Shown here piece by piece: positions 23,213-23,476 of a DNA stretch of 23,476 bases. Within the stretch, counting starts at the first letter, position 1. Every line of letters begins with the position of its first letter. This stretch comes from Ruminococcaceae bacterium UBA6416. Its GTDB lineage: Bacteria > Bacillota > Clostridia > Oscillospirales > Acutalibacteraceae. Below the pieces are notes generated by a model, which made no database searches, had not been told where the DNA came from, and saw nothing but the letters and a program-made list of their open reading frames with translations. The stretch is from positions 264-23,739 of the forward strand of contig DJPI01000053.1 of the NCBI GenBank assembly GCA_002438505.1, written 5' to 3'. The position numbers were made by a program, and so were the translations under genes.

Positions 23213-23236
23213 AGCAGTCGCCGTCAGGCGGCTGCT
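23213..23236. other. Hairpin overlapping the transposase stop codon
   Basis: AGCAGTCGCC (23213-23222) pairs with GGCGGCTGCT (23227-23236) with one G-U pair and a 4-nt loop. It covers the transposase stop. No T-run follows on either strand, so it may protect the element from read-through rather than be a standard terminator. Confidence 0.55.
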
Positions 23237-23476
23237 TGATTGTTTAAAGCAAGAGATTTGTAGTAAAATATATGTAAGATACGGTTTCTGAAACGATCAA
23301 AGTTTTGGTAACCGTAAGCATTGCGCTTAAGAACTTTAATTCTATTGTTGCATCCTTCGGTGAAGCCGTTAGTAATATTGGTAAGCAATTCTTCAAATGA
23401 CAAGTCTTCCCTAAGACAATATTTCAAAGCCGTCCGATGAGTCAGAGCTTCCATTTTTGTTTCCAGCTTTTTCAGA
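23224..23476 (-). CDS. ISL3-family transposase, C-terminal part
   Basis: This reading frame is open to the window edge, so only about 83 C-terminal residues are seen. It matches the end of ISL3-family DDE transposases: LLTNITNGFTEGCNNRIKVL followed by KRNAYGYQNFDRFRNRILHI. The conserved glutamate in the FTEG segment is probably the last acidic active-site residue. An internal ATG at 23454 is not the real start, since the frame continues upstream as LKKLETK. It is convergent with gpmI. Whether the full gene is intact cannot be judged here. Confidence 0.88.
   Translation of the reverse strand, partial: LKKLETKMEALTHRTALKYCLREDLSFEELLTNITNGFTEGCNNRIKVLKRNAYGYQNFDRFRNRILHIFYYKSLALNNQAAA

Larger units (their letters stand above)
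23167..23476 (-). mobile_element. 3' end of an ISL3-type insertion sequence (cut by window edge)
   Basis: The element starts at 23167 with GGCTCTATGTCAATAGTTGG, which has the GGCTCT-type terminal inverted repeat of ISL3 elements. A transposase C terminus reads in from the right. The 8 bases just outside (AATAATTT, 23159-23166) would be one copy of the 8-bp target duplication of this family; the other copy is beyond the window. The rest of the element is not in view. Confidence 0.8.

Noticed and set aside
1..23476. CRISPR arrays, tRNA or rRNA genes, prophage genes
   Set aside because: No regularly spaced repeats, tRNA-like folds, rRNA stretches or phage structural genes were seen.

Overview
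The window looks like chromosomal DNA of a Gram-positive Clostridia member, most likely in the Oscillospirales/Ruminococcaceae-like part of the class. This is inferred from gene content, strong AGGAGG-type ribosome sites, sigma-A promoters with 17-bp spacers, and frequent TTG/GTG starts; there is no rRNA or other decisive marker. Coding density is high and most genes are housekeeping.

Layout. (1) 31-2408, minus strand: murD-uppP, a peptidoglycan-precursor operon with its own promoter and terminator; an inverted array of degenerate 7-mers lies across the uppP stop codon. (2) 2496-3233, plus strand: two abutting half-size TauE/SafE membrane proteins, convergent with the next block. (3) 3230-7396, minus strand: an OmpR-type regulator, a sensor kinase and a membrane-anchored HtrA protease, a plausible envelope-stress module. 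A promoter with a palindrome over its -35 box drives it, and a perfect 13-bp hairpin sits between regulator and kinase. (4) 7481-9785, minus strand: a DUF1934 (YwiB-like) protein and argS. (5) 9878-13194, plus strand: two secreted paralogous LCAT-like alpha/beta hydrolases, each with its own promoter. (6) 13248-13636, minus strand: a lone TfoX N-domain protein. (7) 13702-19430, plus strand: a tightly packed run of ymfF-ymfH (M16 pair linked to EF-P modification), a three-gene DUF3791-DUF3990-DUF3791 cassette, and topB. (8) 19443-23152, plus strand: pgk-tpiA-gpmI of lower glycolysis, with a strong terminator-like hairpin between tpiA and gpmI. (9) 23167-23476: the end of an ISL3-type insertion sequence cut by the window edge.

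The best candidate for an undescribed system is the DUF3791-DUF3990-DUF3791 cassette (16295-17216). The middle protein carries H, Y and Q motifs that resemble the ADP-ribosyltransferase fold. The flanking small proteins share a C-terminal motif. Both internal junctions use overlapping GTGA stop/starts inside an identical 23-bp repeat. A toxin-antitoxin-like or ADP-ribosylation role is inference only.
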